A stretch of DNA of 37,242 bases from Alphaproteobacteria bacterium. Lineage in GTDB: Bacteria; Pseudomonadota; Alphaproteobacteria; Micropepsales; Micropepsaceae. Both the position numbers and the translations under genes were made by a program. The stretch spans positions 1-37,242 of the forward strand of contig JAICHV010000037.1 in NCBI GenBank assembly GCA_025924715.1, given 5' to 3'. The notes under the pieces were generated by a model. The model saw only the letters and a program-made list of their open reading frames with translations, was not told the origin of the DNA and made no database searches. This document shows positions 20,338 to 29,160 of this stretch, piece by piece. The number at the start of each line of letters is the position of its first letter. Positions within the stretch are counted from its first letter, which is position 1.

Positions 20338-21087
20338 ATGAAGCTCATCCTGGCTAGCGGCGCCCTTCTCCTGCTCTTGAGCGACAACGTCTTCGCCCAA
20401 GTCGCCTTTGCACCAGTCATAGCGCTCCCCACACCTCTGCAAAGCGTCAGCGGACGTTTCAGTTCGCTCAATCCGCCAAATCGCAAGAACTGCCCCTTCA
20501 CCCAGGTCACCGGCCGCGTCGTCTCGGCCGGTTTGATCCTGGCGGATGAAGCGGGCTGCGGCCAGAAAGAGACCGGCAATGTCCTGGTCAATGTACAGCT
20601 CGCCAATCCCGCCGACGCGGCGCAAATGGTGGTGGGGCGGCGCGTCACCCTGAGTGGCAAATTCATCAGCGCCGAGGAGCGCCGCGACGGCCCCTTCACC
20701 GCTTTTTTTGTAATCGCGCAGAATGCCGAATTGGTGTCCGCGGATCGCTCTGTACCCTCTGCATCCGCATTCACCAGCATCATGCTGTGCCAGCCGCCGG
20801 AGCTGGACGCGCTGGCCGCCAAGCTTGGCAGCGACCTGTGCGTGCAGAATACGCTGTTGGACAATCTTGCTGCAGCAGGTCGGGCCCTTGAGGCAGCTGC
20901 CCGCGCGCCGGCCAATGTCTCGCCGGCGGCGGCGGTGACTGGCGATCCCAATGCGATCAGCTGCCGGCTGGACCGGGAGCATTCGGCGCTTCATCTGAAG
21001 GCCATCGCCTGTGCCCGCAACAGCTATTGGGCCTGGTATAATGAGAAGTGGCGCGACCGCGATTTCCTGAACCCGGCGCCCCCATGA
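20338..21087 (+). CDS. Secreted six-cysteine protein with OB-like N-terminal half
   Basis: This 249-aa protein has a signal peptide (residues 1-20, ending DNVFA) and no recognised family. After the signal there are exactly six cysteines (52, 74, 151, 168, 209, 225), compatible with three disulfides in the periplasm. Residues about 50-135 show a strand pattern like small OB folds (VTGRVVSAGLILAD, RRVTLSGKFISAE, FTAFFVIAQNAELV). The C-terminal half is helical and ends in an aromatic patch (SYWAWYNEKWRD). AAGGAGG at 20327-20333 is a very strong ribosome-binding site. The TonB-like gene follows 10 nt later, so the two may be co-expressed. OB fold is inference. Confidence 0.75.
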   Translation: MKLILASGALLLLLSDNVFAQVAFAPVIALPTPLQSVSGRFSSLNPPNRKNCPFTQVTGRVVSAGLILADEAGCGQKETGNVLVNVQLANPADAAQMVVGRRVTLSGKFISAEERRDGPFTAFFVIAQNAELVSADRSVPSASAFTSIMLCQPPELDALAAKLGSDLCVQNTLLDNLAAAGRALEAAARAPANVSPAAAVTGDPNAISCRLDREHSALHLKAIACARNSYWAWYNEKWRDRDFLNPAPP

Positions 21088-21097
21088 GTTATAGGCG

Positions 21098-21826
21098 ATG
21101 AGCACGCTGGCGGAATTTTCCCACCACGATCCGCCGCCGCGGGCGGTGTCCAGCCGTGCGGCAGCGGCACTGCTCACGGTCGTGCTCTATGCGCTTTTCG
21201 TCGTCCTGGCTTGGCGGGCTTTTCTCTGGGCGCCGGCGCGGCCTGCCAAGCCCGAAATCATCACCACCCTGCTGCCGGATATCCGCAAACCGCGCCCCGA
21301 GACGCCGGTGCCGCCCGTGCTGGCCCATATGATCCGGCCGCACATGGAAAGCCCGGCGCCGCCGGTCATCACCATCGCCCCGCCCCAAACGCCCGCACCG
21401 CTTACGGCCTTGTCGGCCACACCCTCGCCCTTGCAAGGGGGCGGCGGCGGTAACGGCATCGCGGGCCAAGGCGGCAACGGCAATGGCGCCGGATCGGCCG
21501 GCTGCCTCGATCCGGTCTGGATGCGCGCGGTGACCGACCGGGTGCGCCAGGCCTTTTATTATCCGGACGCAGCGCTGGCCTCGCGCATCACCGGCGTGGT
21601 GACGGTGCATTTCGCGGTGCGCCGCGACGGCAAGCTGGACAAGTTGGAGATCGGAAAATCATCCGGTGATGCCGGGCTCGACAAAGCCGCCATCGACATC
21701 ATGCAAAGGGCCCAGCCGCTGCCGCCGATACCGGAGCGCATGCATACCGACCGGGTGGACGGCGAGCTGCCGATAAATTTCGGCGTGCGCGGCTTCCAGG
21801 CCAGCGCCACGGCGGGTCATTGCTGA
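21098..21826 (+). CDS. TonB-family energy transducer protein
   Basis: This 242-aa protein has the TonB layout: a short cytoplasmic N-terminus, one transmembrane helix (about 22-42), a Pro-rich periplasmic spacer (about 48-112), an unusual Gly/Asn-rich link (114-133) and a C-terminal TonB domain (about 150-232; YYPDAALASRITGVVTVHFA, then RRDGKLDKLEIGKSSG). TonB proteins pass proton-motive energy from ExbBD to outer-membrane receptors. No exbB, exbD or receptor gene is adjacent. Its stop abuts the stop of the convergent GlsB-like gene, the two forming the palindrome GCTGATCAGC. Confidence 0.88.
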   Translation: MSTLAEFSHHDPPPRAVSSRAAAALLTVVLYALFVVLAWRAFLWAPARPAKPEIITTLLPDIRKPRPETPVPPVLAHMIRPHMESPAPPVITIAPPQTPAPLTALSATPSPLQGGGGGNGIAGQGGNGNGAGSAGCLDPVWMRAVTDRVRQAFYYPDAALASRITGVVTVHFAVRRDGKLDKLEIGKSSGDAGLDKAAIDIMQRAQPLPPIPERMHTDRVDGELPINFGVRGFQASATAGHC

Positions 21827-22090
21827 TCAGCGCAGGCCGCCCCGCCCGGTGAATGCGTTCCAGATCAGCAGCACGATCACCGCCCCCAGCACGGCGACGA
21901 AAGTGGAGACGATGAATCCGTGCATTTCATAATCGAAGGGTCCAAAAAAGCGGAACAGGGAGCCGCCCACCACCGCCCCAACCAATCCCAGCGCGGTGTT
22001 GACGACACAGCCTTCGCCGCGCCGATTGACGATCTTGCTGGCAAGCCAGCCGGCGAGGGCGCCGAAGAAAATCCAGCCAAGAATATACAA
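21827..22090 (-). CDS. GlsB/YeaQ/YmgE-family membrane protein
   Basis: This 87-aa protein belongs to the transglycosylase-associated (GlsB/YeaQ/YmgE) family: three hydrophobic segments with GWIFFGALAGWLASKIV, NTALGLVGAVVGGSLFRFFG and a final VAVLGAVIVLLIWNAFTG. Members are small stress-linked inner-membrane proteins without a known activity. The start is a TTG at 22088-22090, since no ATG or GTG is available in frame near the conserved N-terminus. It lies 18 nt after the Nramp-type gene on the same strand and is probably co-transcribed with it. Confidence 0.9.
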   Translation of the reverse strand: MYILGWIFFGALAGWLASKIVNRRGEGCVVNTALGLVGAVVGGSLFRFFGPFDYEMHGFIVSTFVAVLGAVIVLLIWNAFTGRGGLR

Positions 22091-22108
22091 TGGGCGCCCG
22101 CCGTTATG

Positions 22109-23431
22109 TCACTTCACGCTCACATATATCATGGTCGCCGTCGCCGCCGCCATGATCGCGGTGGAGAGCCAGCCCAGGCCCCCCAGCATCGGGCCGACGC
22201 GGAATTTTCCCATTTTGGTTTTGCTGCTGGCCACCACCATCATCGCCGCCATCATGGGGACGGCGATGACGCCATTGAGCACGGCGCTCCAGAACAGCGC
22301 CCGGATCGGATCGATGGGCGAATAATCGATCCCCAGGCCCAGCACCACGGCGGCGCCGATCACCCCATAAAAACCGCGTGCCTGCCAGGGCATATTGTCC
22401 AAGCCGGTCTTCCAGCCGCGGGCCTCGCCCACGGCATAGGCGGCCGATCCGGCCAGCACCGGGATCGCCAGCAAGCCCGTGCCGATAATGCCGATGGCGA
22501 AAAGCAGAAAGGCGAAATGGCCGGCCAGCGGCTCCAGCGCCTTGGCGGCATCGGCGGCGGTGTCGATCTGGGTGATGCCCGCCTTGTTGAGCGTGGCGGC
22601 GGTGGAAATCATGATTGCCAAGGCGATGGCATTGGAAATGAACATGCCGGCAATGGTGTCGATGCGGATGCGGGCATAGGCCTCGCGCGCCTCGCGCGGC
22701 GCTTCGACCAGCGGATGTTCATCCGCAACGTGATCGACCTCTTCGACTTCCTGCGCGCTTTGCCAGAAGAACAGATAGGGGCTGATGGTGGTGCCCAGAA
22801 TGGCCACGATGATGGTGGCGGCGTTTTCCGTCAGGCCGGCATGAAGCCCGATCATGCCGGCGCCGATGGCCCGCCAGTCCAGATCGATCATGAACGTCAC
22901 CGCGACATAGGCGAACAGCGACAGCGTCAAGATCATCAGAATGCGCGCGTAGCGGCGATAGGGGATGAACAATTGCAGCACCAGCGACAGGCCCGCGAAG
23001 AACAGGGTGAACTCGTGCTCCCCGAACCCGGCCACCAGCTTGGCGGCTTCCCCCATGGCGGCGAGGTCGGCGCCCACATTGATGGTGTTGGCCGCGAAGA
23101 GCAGCGCCACCAGGGTGGTGACCACGCTCGAAGGCAGCACCTCGCGCATGTTGCGGGCCAGGCCATGGCCGGTCACCCGGCCGATCAGGGCGCTGACCAT
23201 CTGGATCGCCGCCATCAGCGGAAAGGTGAGGACCATGGTCCAGAGCAGGCCGAACCCCGCCTGGGCGCCCGCCTGGCTATAGGTGGCGATGCCGCTGGGG
23301 TCGTCGTCGGCCGCCCCGGTGATAAGCCCCGGTCCCAACTGGCTGAGCAGGGCGACCGAATGAACCCGCGCCTTGAGTTTCTTACGCCGGGTGGGGGCAG
23401 GGGAGGCCATGGCGTCGCCGCGTGATGTCAT
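22109..23431 (-). CDS. Nramp-related divalent metal transporter with altered metal-site motifs
   Basis: This 440-aa protein has about 11 transmembrane segments and the overall pattern of the SLC11/Nramp family, starting with QLGPGLITGAADDDPSGIAT. In classical Nramp the first helix carries DPGN and the sixth carries MPH; here these read DPSG (44-47) and SPY (217-219), so by this alignment the Asp stays but the Asn and the metal-binding Met are lost. Such changes occur in Nramp-related transporters for harder ions such as Mg2+, so Mn2+ or Fe2+ transport should not be assumed. The first ATG is used; a second in-frame ATG at residue 8 is possible. A GlsB-like gene follows. Confidence 0.88.
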   Translation of the reverse strand: MTSRGDAMASPAPTRRKKLKARVHSVALLSQLGPGLITGAADDDPSGIATYSQAGAQAGFGLLWTMVLTFPLMAAIQMVSALIGRVTGHGLARNMREVLPSSVVTTLVALLFAANTINVGADLAAMGEAAKLVAGFGEHEFTLFFAGLSLVLQLFIPYRRYARILMILTLSLFAYVAVTFMIDLDWRAIGAGMIGLHAGLTENAATIIVAILGTTISPYLFFWQSAQEVEEVDHVADEHPLVEAPREAREAYARIRIDTIAGMFISNAIALAIMISTAATLNKAGITQIDTAADAAKALEPLAGHFAFLLFAIGIIGTGLLAIPVLAGSAAYAVGEARGWKTGLDNMPWQARGFYGVIGAAVVLGLGIDYSPIDPIRALFWSAVLNGVIAVPMMAAMMVVASSKTKMGKFRVGPMLGGLGWLSTAIMAAATATMIYVSVK

Positions 23432-23506
23432 CTATTGGACAATCGTTCTAGGGCGTTCCTGGTGCCCGGGAAACCCTGTTCAGGATCGGTTCAGCTTGGA
23501 AAAGCG

Positions 23507-23512
23507 TATAAT
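23507..23512 (+). promoter_or_regulatory. -10 box of the DUF6491 gene
   Basis: TATAAT at 23507-23512 lies 30 nt before the ATG at 23543. No good -35 is found at 16-18 nt upstream, which may mean an activator-dependent promoter. TATAATCGG is close to the CATAATCGA at 26182-26190 in front of the IalB-like gene. Confidence 0.4.
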
Positions 23513-23542
23513 CGGTCAGGAATGGCAACCTGGAGGTTCATC

Positions 23543-23956
23543 ATGAAACACTCTTTGTGCGCCGCTGCTCTTCTGGCCGGCAGCCTGGGATTGGCTACTG
23601 CCACCACTCCCGCCGCGGCACAGGCGATCGGCGATCCCAACTGCATCGCCCCCATCAATTTCTACAGTTGGAAGGCGCTGGACGACAAAACCGTCATCCT
23701 CACCAACCGCACCCGGCATGATTACAAGGTCAGCCTGGCGCCAGGCTGTTTCGACCTGGATTTCGCCATGCGCATCGGGATCAAAAGTTTCTCGACGTCC
23801 CGTTTGCAATGCATCTCGCGCGGCGACTTTTTGACCGTGCCGCGTGACGCGGGGTTCCCCGGCGAGCGCTGCATGATCACCAAGGTCGAGGCCTATACCC
23901 CGGAAATGGCGCATGCCGACGCCGTCGCCAAGGCGATGAGCAAGGCGCCCCGCTGA
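23543..23956 (+). CDS. DUF6491-family secreted protein
   Basis: This 137-aa periplasmic protein starts at ATG 23543, supported by GGAGG at 23532-23536. It has a signal peptide of about 27 residues (ending TPAAAQA) and a compact domain with NCIAPINFYSWKALDDKTVI, YKVSLAPGCFDLDF, LQCISRGDFLTV and GERCMITKVEAYTP. This cysteine and strand pattern matches the DUF6491 family, which is common in Caulobacterales-like bacteria and has no known function. Four Cys could form two disulfides. It appears to be a single-gene unit with its own promoter. Confidence 0.85.
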   Translation: MKHSLCAAALLAGSLGLATATTPAAAQAIGDPNCIAPINFYSWKALDDKTVILTNRTRHDYKVSLAPGCFDLDFAMRIGIKSFSTSRLQCISRGDFLTVPRDAGFPGERCMITKVEAYTPEMAHADAVAKAMSKAPR

Positions 23957-24043
23957 TACGGCTCCAGGCCCGCCCCTCTTTCGGGAGGGACGGGTCTGCG
24001 CATACGGGATGACAAATCCCGCATGATCGGGTAGCAAATCCGC

Positions 24044-24574
24044 ATGCGAGGATATTTCGGCGTCGGGGTGGACGGGATTTCCAAGCCGATGAATCTGGGC
24101 AATCTGGTGCGCATCGCCCATGCCTTCGACGCCAGTTTTTTCTTTTCCATCGCGCCGCGGCTGAAACTGTCCGATGCCCAGAGCGACACCAGCCGGGCCG
24201 AAGGCGCGCTGCCGTTTTATTCTTTCGCGCAAGCGGCCGATTTCCGCCTGCCGCTGGGCTGCCGCCTGGTGGGCGTCGAGATCACCGAGGACGCCACCGA
24301 GCTGCCGCGCTTCCGCCATCCCCAACGCGCCGCCTATGTCTTCGGGGCGGAGCGCATGTCGCTGTCGCCGGCGGTGCTGAAGGCCTGCGAGTTCGTGGTC
24401 AAGATTCCCACCCGGTTTTCCATCAATGTCGGCATGGCGGGGGCCATCGTCCTGTATGACCGGATGCTGAGTCTGGGCGGTTATGGCCAGCGTCCGGTCT
24501 CGCCGGGCGGCAAACCCGCAGACCTTCCGCCTGTGCATAAGTGGGGCGATCCCCTGGCAAAACCGCGGCGGTAG
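24044..24574 (+). CDS. TrmH/SpoU-family RNA 2'-O-methyltransferase
   Basis: This 176-aa SPOUT methyltransferase has the three family motifs: NLGNLVRIAHAF (motif 1, with conserved N and R), AYVFGAERMSLSP (motif 2, the usual GxExxGL form slightly changed) and KIPTRFSINVGMAGAIVLYD (motif 3). It lacks the N-terminal substrate-binding domain of RlmB, so it is a minimal catalytic form. It would methylate a ribose in tRNA or rRNA using SAM; the target cannot be read. Upstream an in-frame ATG at 24023 is closed by TAG after three codons, and the start at 24044 sits in a short repeat (24013-24046). Confidence 0.88.
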   Translation: MRGYFGVGVDGISKPMNLGNLVRIAHAFDASFFFSIAPRLKLSDAQSDTSRAEGALPFYSFAQAADFRLPLGCRLVGVEITEDATELPRFRHPQRAAYVFGAERMSLSPAVLKACEFVVKIPTRFSINVGMAGAIVLYDRMLSLGGYGQRPVSPGGKPADLPPVHKWGDPLAKPRR

Positions 24575-24606
24575 AAAAGCCGCCAGACCCGTGCTACTGC
24601 ACCCTC

Positions 24607-25353
24607 ATGACCCCCGCCCTTGAAATTTCACATCTGCGCAAAGTGTATCGCAGCGGCACCGTCGCCGTGGACGACCTGTCCATGACCATCGATGAAGGGC
24701 AGTTCTTCGGCTTTCTCGGTCCCAACGGCGCTGGCAAATCCACCACCATCCATTGCACCACCGGCATTGCCGAGCCCAGCGGCGGCACGATCAAGGTTTT
24801 CGGCATCGACGCGGTGAAGCATTACCGCGACGCCCGCCGCCTGGTTGGGCTCTGCCCCCAGGAATTCAACGTCGATCCCTTTGCCACGCCGCGCCAGATC
24901 GTCGACTGGATGGGCGGCTATTTCGGCATGCGGGCCCGGGCGCGCAAGGAGCGGGTGGATTATCTGATGGAGCGGTTTGAAATGCTGCCGCATCAGAACA
25001 AGCAGTTTCGCCAATTGTCGGGCGGTCTCAAGCGGCGCGTCGTGCTGGCCCGCGCCCTGGTCAACGATCCCAAACTGATCATCCTGGACGAGCCCACCGC
25101 CGGCGTCGACGTGGAATTGCGCCGGGTGCTGTGGCGCTATCTGACCGAGATCAACAAGGACGGCCGCACCATTCTTCTCACCTCCCATTACCTGGAAGAG
25201 GTCGAGCGGCTGTGCCGCGAGATCGCCATCGTCAACAAGGGCAAGATCGTGCAGCACGGCACCAAGGAACAGATCGCCGGCGGTCCGGGCGGGCTGGAAC
25301 AGGCCTATCTGCTGGCGACGGGCGCCCAGGCCGATCATGTGGCGGCGCAATGA
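24607..25353 (+). CDS. ABC transporter ATP-binding protein (ABC-2 exporter)
   Basis: This 248-aa ATPase has Walker A GPNGAGKST (38-46), signature LSGGLKRRVVLARA and Walker B LIILDEPTAGVDVELR, then LLTSHYLEEVERLC. It is of the DrrA/NodI/YadG type that pairs with small ABC-2 permeases. ATG 24607 (MTPALEIS) is chosen because upstream codons lack conservation with such ATPases. The permease gene overlaps its stop by 4 nt (ATGA). Together they form a two-gene exporter of unknown substrate, unrelated in sequence detail to the Gld-like set at 1578-6814. Confidence 0.95.
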   Translation: MTPALEISHLRKVYRSGTVAVDDLSMTIDEGQFFGFLGPNGAGKSTTIHCTTGIAEPSGGTIKVFGIDAVKHYRDARRLVGLCPQEFNVDPFATPRQIVDWMGGYFGMRARARKERVDYLMERFEMLPHQNKQFRQLSGGLKRRVVLARALVNDPKLIILDEPTAGVDVELRRVLWRYLTEINKDGRTILLTSHYLEEVERLCREIAIVNKGKIVQHGTKEQIAGGPGGLEQAYLLATGAQADHVAAQ

Positions 25354-26114
25354 TCAACTGGATCGGCCTTTACACCATCGTCCGCCGCGAAGTGCAGCGC
25401 ATGATCCGCGTGCCCATCCAGGTCTTTATCGGACCCTGGATTTCGGCGCTGCTGTTCATTTTCATTTTCGGTTATGTCCTGGGCGGCACGATGCGTACCA
25501 TCGGCGGCCATCGCTATATCCAGTTCGTGATGCCGGGCGTGTTGATGATGAACATCATCACCGCCGCTTTCCTGCAGTCTTCCTCGGCCATCTATTTTTC
25601 GCGCTTCATCAAATTCATCGAGGAAATGCTGGTGGCGCCGCTGTCCTATTGGGAGATGGTGGTGGGCAGTCTCTCCACCGTGGTGCTGCGCGCTTCCATC
25701 ACCGGAATCGGCATTCTGCTGATCGGCCTGGCGTTCGGCGCCACCACCATCCAGTCCTGGCCCTTGTTCGTTTTCTGGATCGTCGCAGTTTCCACCGTGT
25801 TCGGCCTGGCCGGCATCCTGATCGGCCTCTGGTCCAAAAGCTTCGAACAGCTCAACATGCCGGTGGTGTTTTTCCTGACGCCCCTGTCCATGCTGGGCGG
25901 CAGCTTTTTCACCATGCAGATGCTGCCCGGCTGGCTGCATTGGCTGCTCTGGGCCAATCCGTTCTTTTATTTCATCAACGGCATTCGCGGCGCCATGATC
26001 GGCGTCGACGAGGCGCCGCCGGGCCTCAGCATCGCGCTGACCTTGGGCCTGATCGCCGTCCTGGGCACCACCGTCTGGCGCCTCTACGCCCGGGGCTATG
26101 GGTTGCGCGAATAG
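25350..26114 (+). CDS. ABC-2 type transporter permease (YadH/NodJ-like)
   Basis: This 254-aa permease has six hydrophobic segments: WISALLFIFIFGYVLGG, IQFVMPGVLMMNIITAAF, a segment after FIEEMLVAPLSYWEMVVG, ATTIQSWPLFVFWIVA, VVFFLTPLSMLGGSFF and a last one before RLYARGYGL. EEMLVAPLSYWEM is the conserved ABC-2 segment and PLSMLGGSFFTMQMLPGWL matches the NodJ/YadH group. The ATG at 25350 overlaps the ATPase stop. It forms the membrane half of the exporter. Confidence 0.95.
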   Translation: MINWIGLYTIVRREVQRMIRVPIQVFIGPWISALLFIFIFGYVLGGTMRTIGGHRYIQFVMPGVLMMNIITAAFLQSSSAIYFSRFIKFIEEMLVAPLSYWEMVVGSLSTVVLRASITGIGILLIGLAFGATTIQSWPLFVFWIVAVSTVFGLAGILIGLWSKSFEQLNMPVVFFLTPLSMLGGSFFTMQMLPGWLHWLLWANPFFYFINGIRGAMIGVDEAPPGLSIALTLGLIAVLGTTVWRLYARGYGLRE

Positions 26115-26214
26115 CCGGCGTTTTTTGGATTTGAGCGGGGCAGCCGAAGCCGGTACCATCACAGAAACGCCCATTTTGGTGCATAATCGAGAGCGGGCTT
26201 TGCTGGAGTCGTTC

Positions 26215-26739
26215 ATGATACGCGCAGTTTTGTTGAGTTCCCTTTGCGGAGCGGCCCTATTTGCCGCCACCCCCGCCTTTGCCGATGCCGCCACGCTGCT
26301 GGGGGTGTTCGTAAACTGGACGGCTTTTTCGACCGGCAGCGGCTCCAGCATGACCTGCTATGCCATGTCCAAGCCCAGAGCGATGCAGCCGCGCAACGCC
26401 AAGCGCCAGGAGGTCATGTTGATGGTCTCGGATTGGCCGGGCCGCAAGATCAAAAATGAGGTCGAAATCCTGCCGGGCTATGAATACAAGACCACCATGC
26501 CCGTGAGCCTGGGGATCGGCGGCGACAAGTTCGAATTCTTCGCACGCAACGACGGCAAATCCGGCTCGGCCTGGCTGCGCCATCTCGCCGACAACGACAA
26601 GCTGCTGAGCGCCATGCAAGCTGGCGTGTCGGCGGTGGCGATGGGTACCCCGGCCAAGGGGGCCAAGACCGTCGACACCTATGGGCTGACCGGATTCAGC
26701 GACGCGATGGCCAAAGTCCACGCCGCCTGCCAAAGCTGA
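26215..26739 (+). CDS. Invasion-associated locus B (IalB)-family secreted protein
   Basis: This 174-aa protein starts at ATG 26215 with GGAG 6 nt upstream and a signal peptide of 23 residues (ending ATPAFA). The body shows the IalB-like pattern: [47 protein letters not shown] and [20 protein letters not shown], then [12 protein letters not shown]. IalB was named in Bartonella for a role in erythrocyte invasion, but homologues are general in alphaproteobacteria, so invasion should not be inferred. Its TGA shares a base with the rlmN ATG; this IalB-rlmN pairing is, from memory, a recurrent alphaproteobacterial arrangement. Confidence 0.85.
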   Translation: MIRAVLLSSLCGAALFAATPAFADAATLLGVFVNWTAFSTGSGSSMTCYAMSKPRAMQPRNAKRQEVMLMVSDWPGRKIKNEVEILPGYEYKTTMPVSLGIGGDKFEFFARNDGKSGSAWLRHLADNDKLLSAMQAGVSAVAMGTPAKGAKTVDTYGLTGFSDAMAKVHAACQS

Positions 26740-27872
26740 TGGCCGCATTACCGTCCCTTATCGGTCTGGATCCGCAAGGCGTGACATCCGCTTTGGTGGA
26801 AGCCGGCACGCCGGAAAAGGCGGCGCGGATGCGGCTGCGCCAGTTGTGGAACTGGATTTATGTTCACGGCGCCCGCGATTTCGGCGCGATGAGCAATCTG
26901 GCCAAGGATTTTCGCACCCAGATGGCGGAGCAATTCACCTTGGCCCGCCCCGAAGTGGTGACCGAGCAGATATCGGGGGACGGTACCCGCAAATGGCTGC
27001 TGCGCACCGGTGCGGGCATTGAATTTGAGACCGTCTATATCCCGGAAAAGGATCGCGGCACGCTTTGCGTCTCCAGCCAGGTCGGCTGCACGCTCACCTG
27101 CAAATTCTGTCATACCGGCACGCAAAAGCTGGTGCGCAACCTGACGCCGGCGGAAATCCTGGGACAGGTGTTGATCGCCAAGGATGCGCTGGAGGATTGG
27201 CCGTCCACGGGCCCCGATAGGAAAGTCACCAATGTGGTGATGATGGGAATGGGCGAGCCGCTCTACAATTTCGATAACGTGAAAGCGGCGCTGGCGATCG
27301 TCACCGATGGCGACGGCTTGGCGCTCAGCAAGCGGCGTGTGACCTTGTCGACGGCCGGCGTGGTGCCGATGATCCCGCGCGCCGGCGCCGAAATCGGTTC
27401 CGGCCTGGCGATTTCGCTGCATGCCGTGCGCAACGAACTGCGCGATGTCATCGTGCCGATCAACAAGAAATATCCGATTTCCGAATTGCTGGAAGCCTGC
27501 CGCACCTATCCGGGCGCCTCCAATTCGCGGCGCATCACTTTTGAATATGTGATGCTGAAGGGCGTGAACGACAGCTTGGCGGACGCACGCGAGTTGGTGC
27601 GGCTCTTGGCCGGCATTCCCGCCAAGATCAACCTGATTCCGTTCAATCCCTGGCCCGGCGCGCCTTACGAATGCTCCTCTTGGAGCCAAATCGAGAAATT
27701 CGCCCAGATCGTCAACGATGCCGGCTATGCCAGCCCCGTGCGCACCCCGCGCGGCCGCGACATCATGGCGGCCTGCGGCCAGCTCAAAAGCGAAAGCGTG
27801 AAAGAACGGGCCTCGGCGCGGCTGGCGGCGGAAAAGCTGCAATCGGGGCAACTGGCCCGGATGCCCAGTTAG
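26739..27872 (+). CDS. rlmN: 23S rRNA (A2503-C2)/tRNA (A37-C2) methyltransferase RlmN
   Basis: This 377-aa radical SAM enzyme methylates C2 of A2503 in 23S rRNA and A37 in some tRNAs, improving decoding accuracy. The cluster motif CTLTCKFC gives C117, C121 and C124. The C-terminal methyl-carrying cysteine is C346 in DIMAACGQL. Other blocks are [19 protein letters not shown] and [20 protein letters not shown]. The start overlaps the IalB-like stop (TGATG), so translation is coupled. Length and motifs are complete. Confidence 0.98.
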   Translation: MAALPSLIGLDPQGVTSALVEAGTPEKAARMRLRQLWNWIYVHGARDFGAMSNLAKDFRTQMAEQFTLARPEVVTEQISGDGTRKWLLRTGAGIEFETVYIPEKDRGTLCVSSQVGCTLTCKFCHTGTQKLVRNLTPAEILGQVLIAKDALEDWPSTGPDRKVTNVVMMGMGEPLYNFDNVKAALAIVTDGDGLALSKRRVTLSTAGVVPMIPRAGAEIGSGLAISLHAVRNELRDVIVPINKKYPISELLEACRTYPGASNSRRITFEYVMLKGVNDSLADARELVRLLAGIPAKINLIPFNPWPGAPYECSSWSQIEKFAQIVNDAGYASPVRTPRGRDIMAACGQLKSESVKERASARLAAEKLQSGQLARMPS

Positions 27873-27930
27873 GCGCTGGATTTTCGGGGCTAAATCCCTA
27901 TAGTCCCGGCGATTTTCGAAGGTTCGGGGC

Positions 27931-29160
27931 ATGTCCAAGAAAGACGTCAAAAAAGTGGTTCTCGCCTATTCCGGCGGGCTGGACACGTCGGTCATCCTCA
28001 AATGGCTGCAGACCGAATATGGCGCCGAGGTGATCACCTTCACCGCCGATCTGGGGCAGGGGGCGGAGATCGAGCCGGCGCGGCAAAAGGCGCTGACCCT
28101 GGGGATCAAGCCGGAAAACATCTTCATCGAGGACCTGCGCGAGGAATTCGTCCGCGACTTCGTGTTTCCCATGTTCCGCGCCAATGCGGTTTATGAGGGC
28201 GTCTATTTGCTGGGCACGTCCATCGCCCGGCCGCTGATCGCCAAGAAACAGATCGAGATCGCCGAGAAAACCGGCGCCGACGCGGTCAGCCATGGCGCCA
28301 CCGGCAAAGGCAATGACCAGGTGCGCTTCGAGCTGGGCTATTATGCGCTCAAGCCGGATATCAAGGTGATCGCGCCGTGGCGCGAATGGGATTTGACCAG
28401 CCGTACCAAACTGCTGGAATTCGCCGAAGCGCACCAGATTCCCATCGCCAAGGACAAGCGCGGCGATGCGCCGTTCTCGGTCGACGCCAATCTGCTGCAT
28501 TCCTCCTCGGAAGGAAAAGTGCTGGAGGATCCCGCCAAGGAAGCCGACAGCATCGTCTATCAGCGCACCATTTCGCCGGAGGAAGCTCCCGACAAAGCGA
28601 CGATCGTGGAGATCGGTTTTGAAAAGGGCGACGCCGTCAGCATCGATGGCGAAAAGTTGTCGCCCGCCGCGCTGCTGACCCGGCTGAACGAGCTGGGCCG
28701 CGCCAATGGCATCGGCCGGCTCGATCTGGTGGAGAATCGTTTCGTCGGCATGAAGTCACGCGGCATTTATGAAACCCCCGGCGGCACCATCCTGCTGGCG
28801 GCCCATCGCGGCATCGAAAGCATCACCCTGGACCGGGGCGCGGCGCATCTGAAGGACGATCTGATGCCGCGCTATGCGGCGCTGATCTATAACGGCTTCT
28901 GGTTCAGTCCGGAGCGCGAGATGCTGCAGGCGATGATCGACAAGAGCCAGGAATATGTCAGCGGCAGCGTGCGGCTGAAGCTCTACAAGGGCAATGCCAG
29001 CGTGGTGGGGCGGTCATCGCCCTATTCGCTCTACAGCGAAAGCCTGGTCACCTTCGAGGACGACAAGGGCGCCTATGACCAGAAGGACGCCGCCGGCTTT
29101 ATCAAGCTCAATGCGCTGCGGCTTCGCACCCTGGCCATGCGCAAGCGCAAAGCGAAATGA
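27931..29160 (+). CDS. argG: Argininosuccinate synthase
   Basis: This 409-aa cytoplasmic enzyme joins citrulline and aspartate with ATP in arginine synthesis. The N-type ATP pyrophosphatase motif AYSGGLDTS (12-20) is present, as are [14 protein letters not shown] (ATP and citrulline site) and [19 protein letters not shown]. The ATG at 27931 follows TTCGGGGC, a weak ribosome-binding site, and a TATAGT box at 27899-27904 could be its -10, giving it a promoter separate from rlmN. Its stop overlaps the alpha/beta hydrolase ATG by 4 nt. Confidence 0.98.
   Translation: MSKKDVKKVVLAYSGGLDTSVILKWLQTEYGAEVITFTADLGQGAEIEPARQKALTLGIKPENIFIEDLREEFVRDFVFPMFRANAVYEGVYLLGTSIARPLIAKKQIEIAEKTGADAVSHGATGKGNDQVRFELGYYALKPDIKVIAPWREWDLTSRTKLLEFAEAHQIPIAKDKRGDAPFSVDANLLHSSSEGKVLEDPAKEADSIVYQRTISPEEAPDKATIVEIGFEKGDAVSIDGEKLSPAALLTRLNELGRANGIGRLDLVENRFVGMKSRGIYETPGGTILLAAHRGIESITLDRGAAHLKDDLMPRYAALIYNGFWFSPEREMLQAMIDKSQEYVSGSVRLKLYKGNASVVGRSSPYSLYSESLVTFEDDKGAYDQKDAAGFIKLNALRLRTLAMRKRKAK

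Noticed and set aside
21920..23425. 501-codon plus-strand open frame opposite the Nramp-like gene
   Set aside because: Composition rich in His, Asp, Gly and Arg is that of an antisense shadow, and the opposite strand reads as a proper membrane protein.
26215..26739. Host-invasion or virulence gene
   Set aside because: IalB-like proteins are general in alphaproteobacteria, and the gene lies in a housekeeping operon with rlmN.
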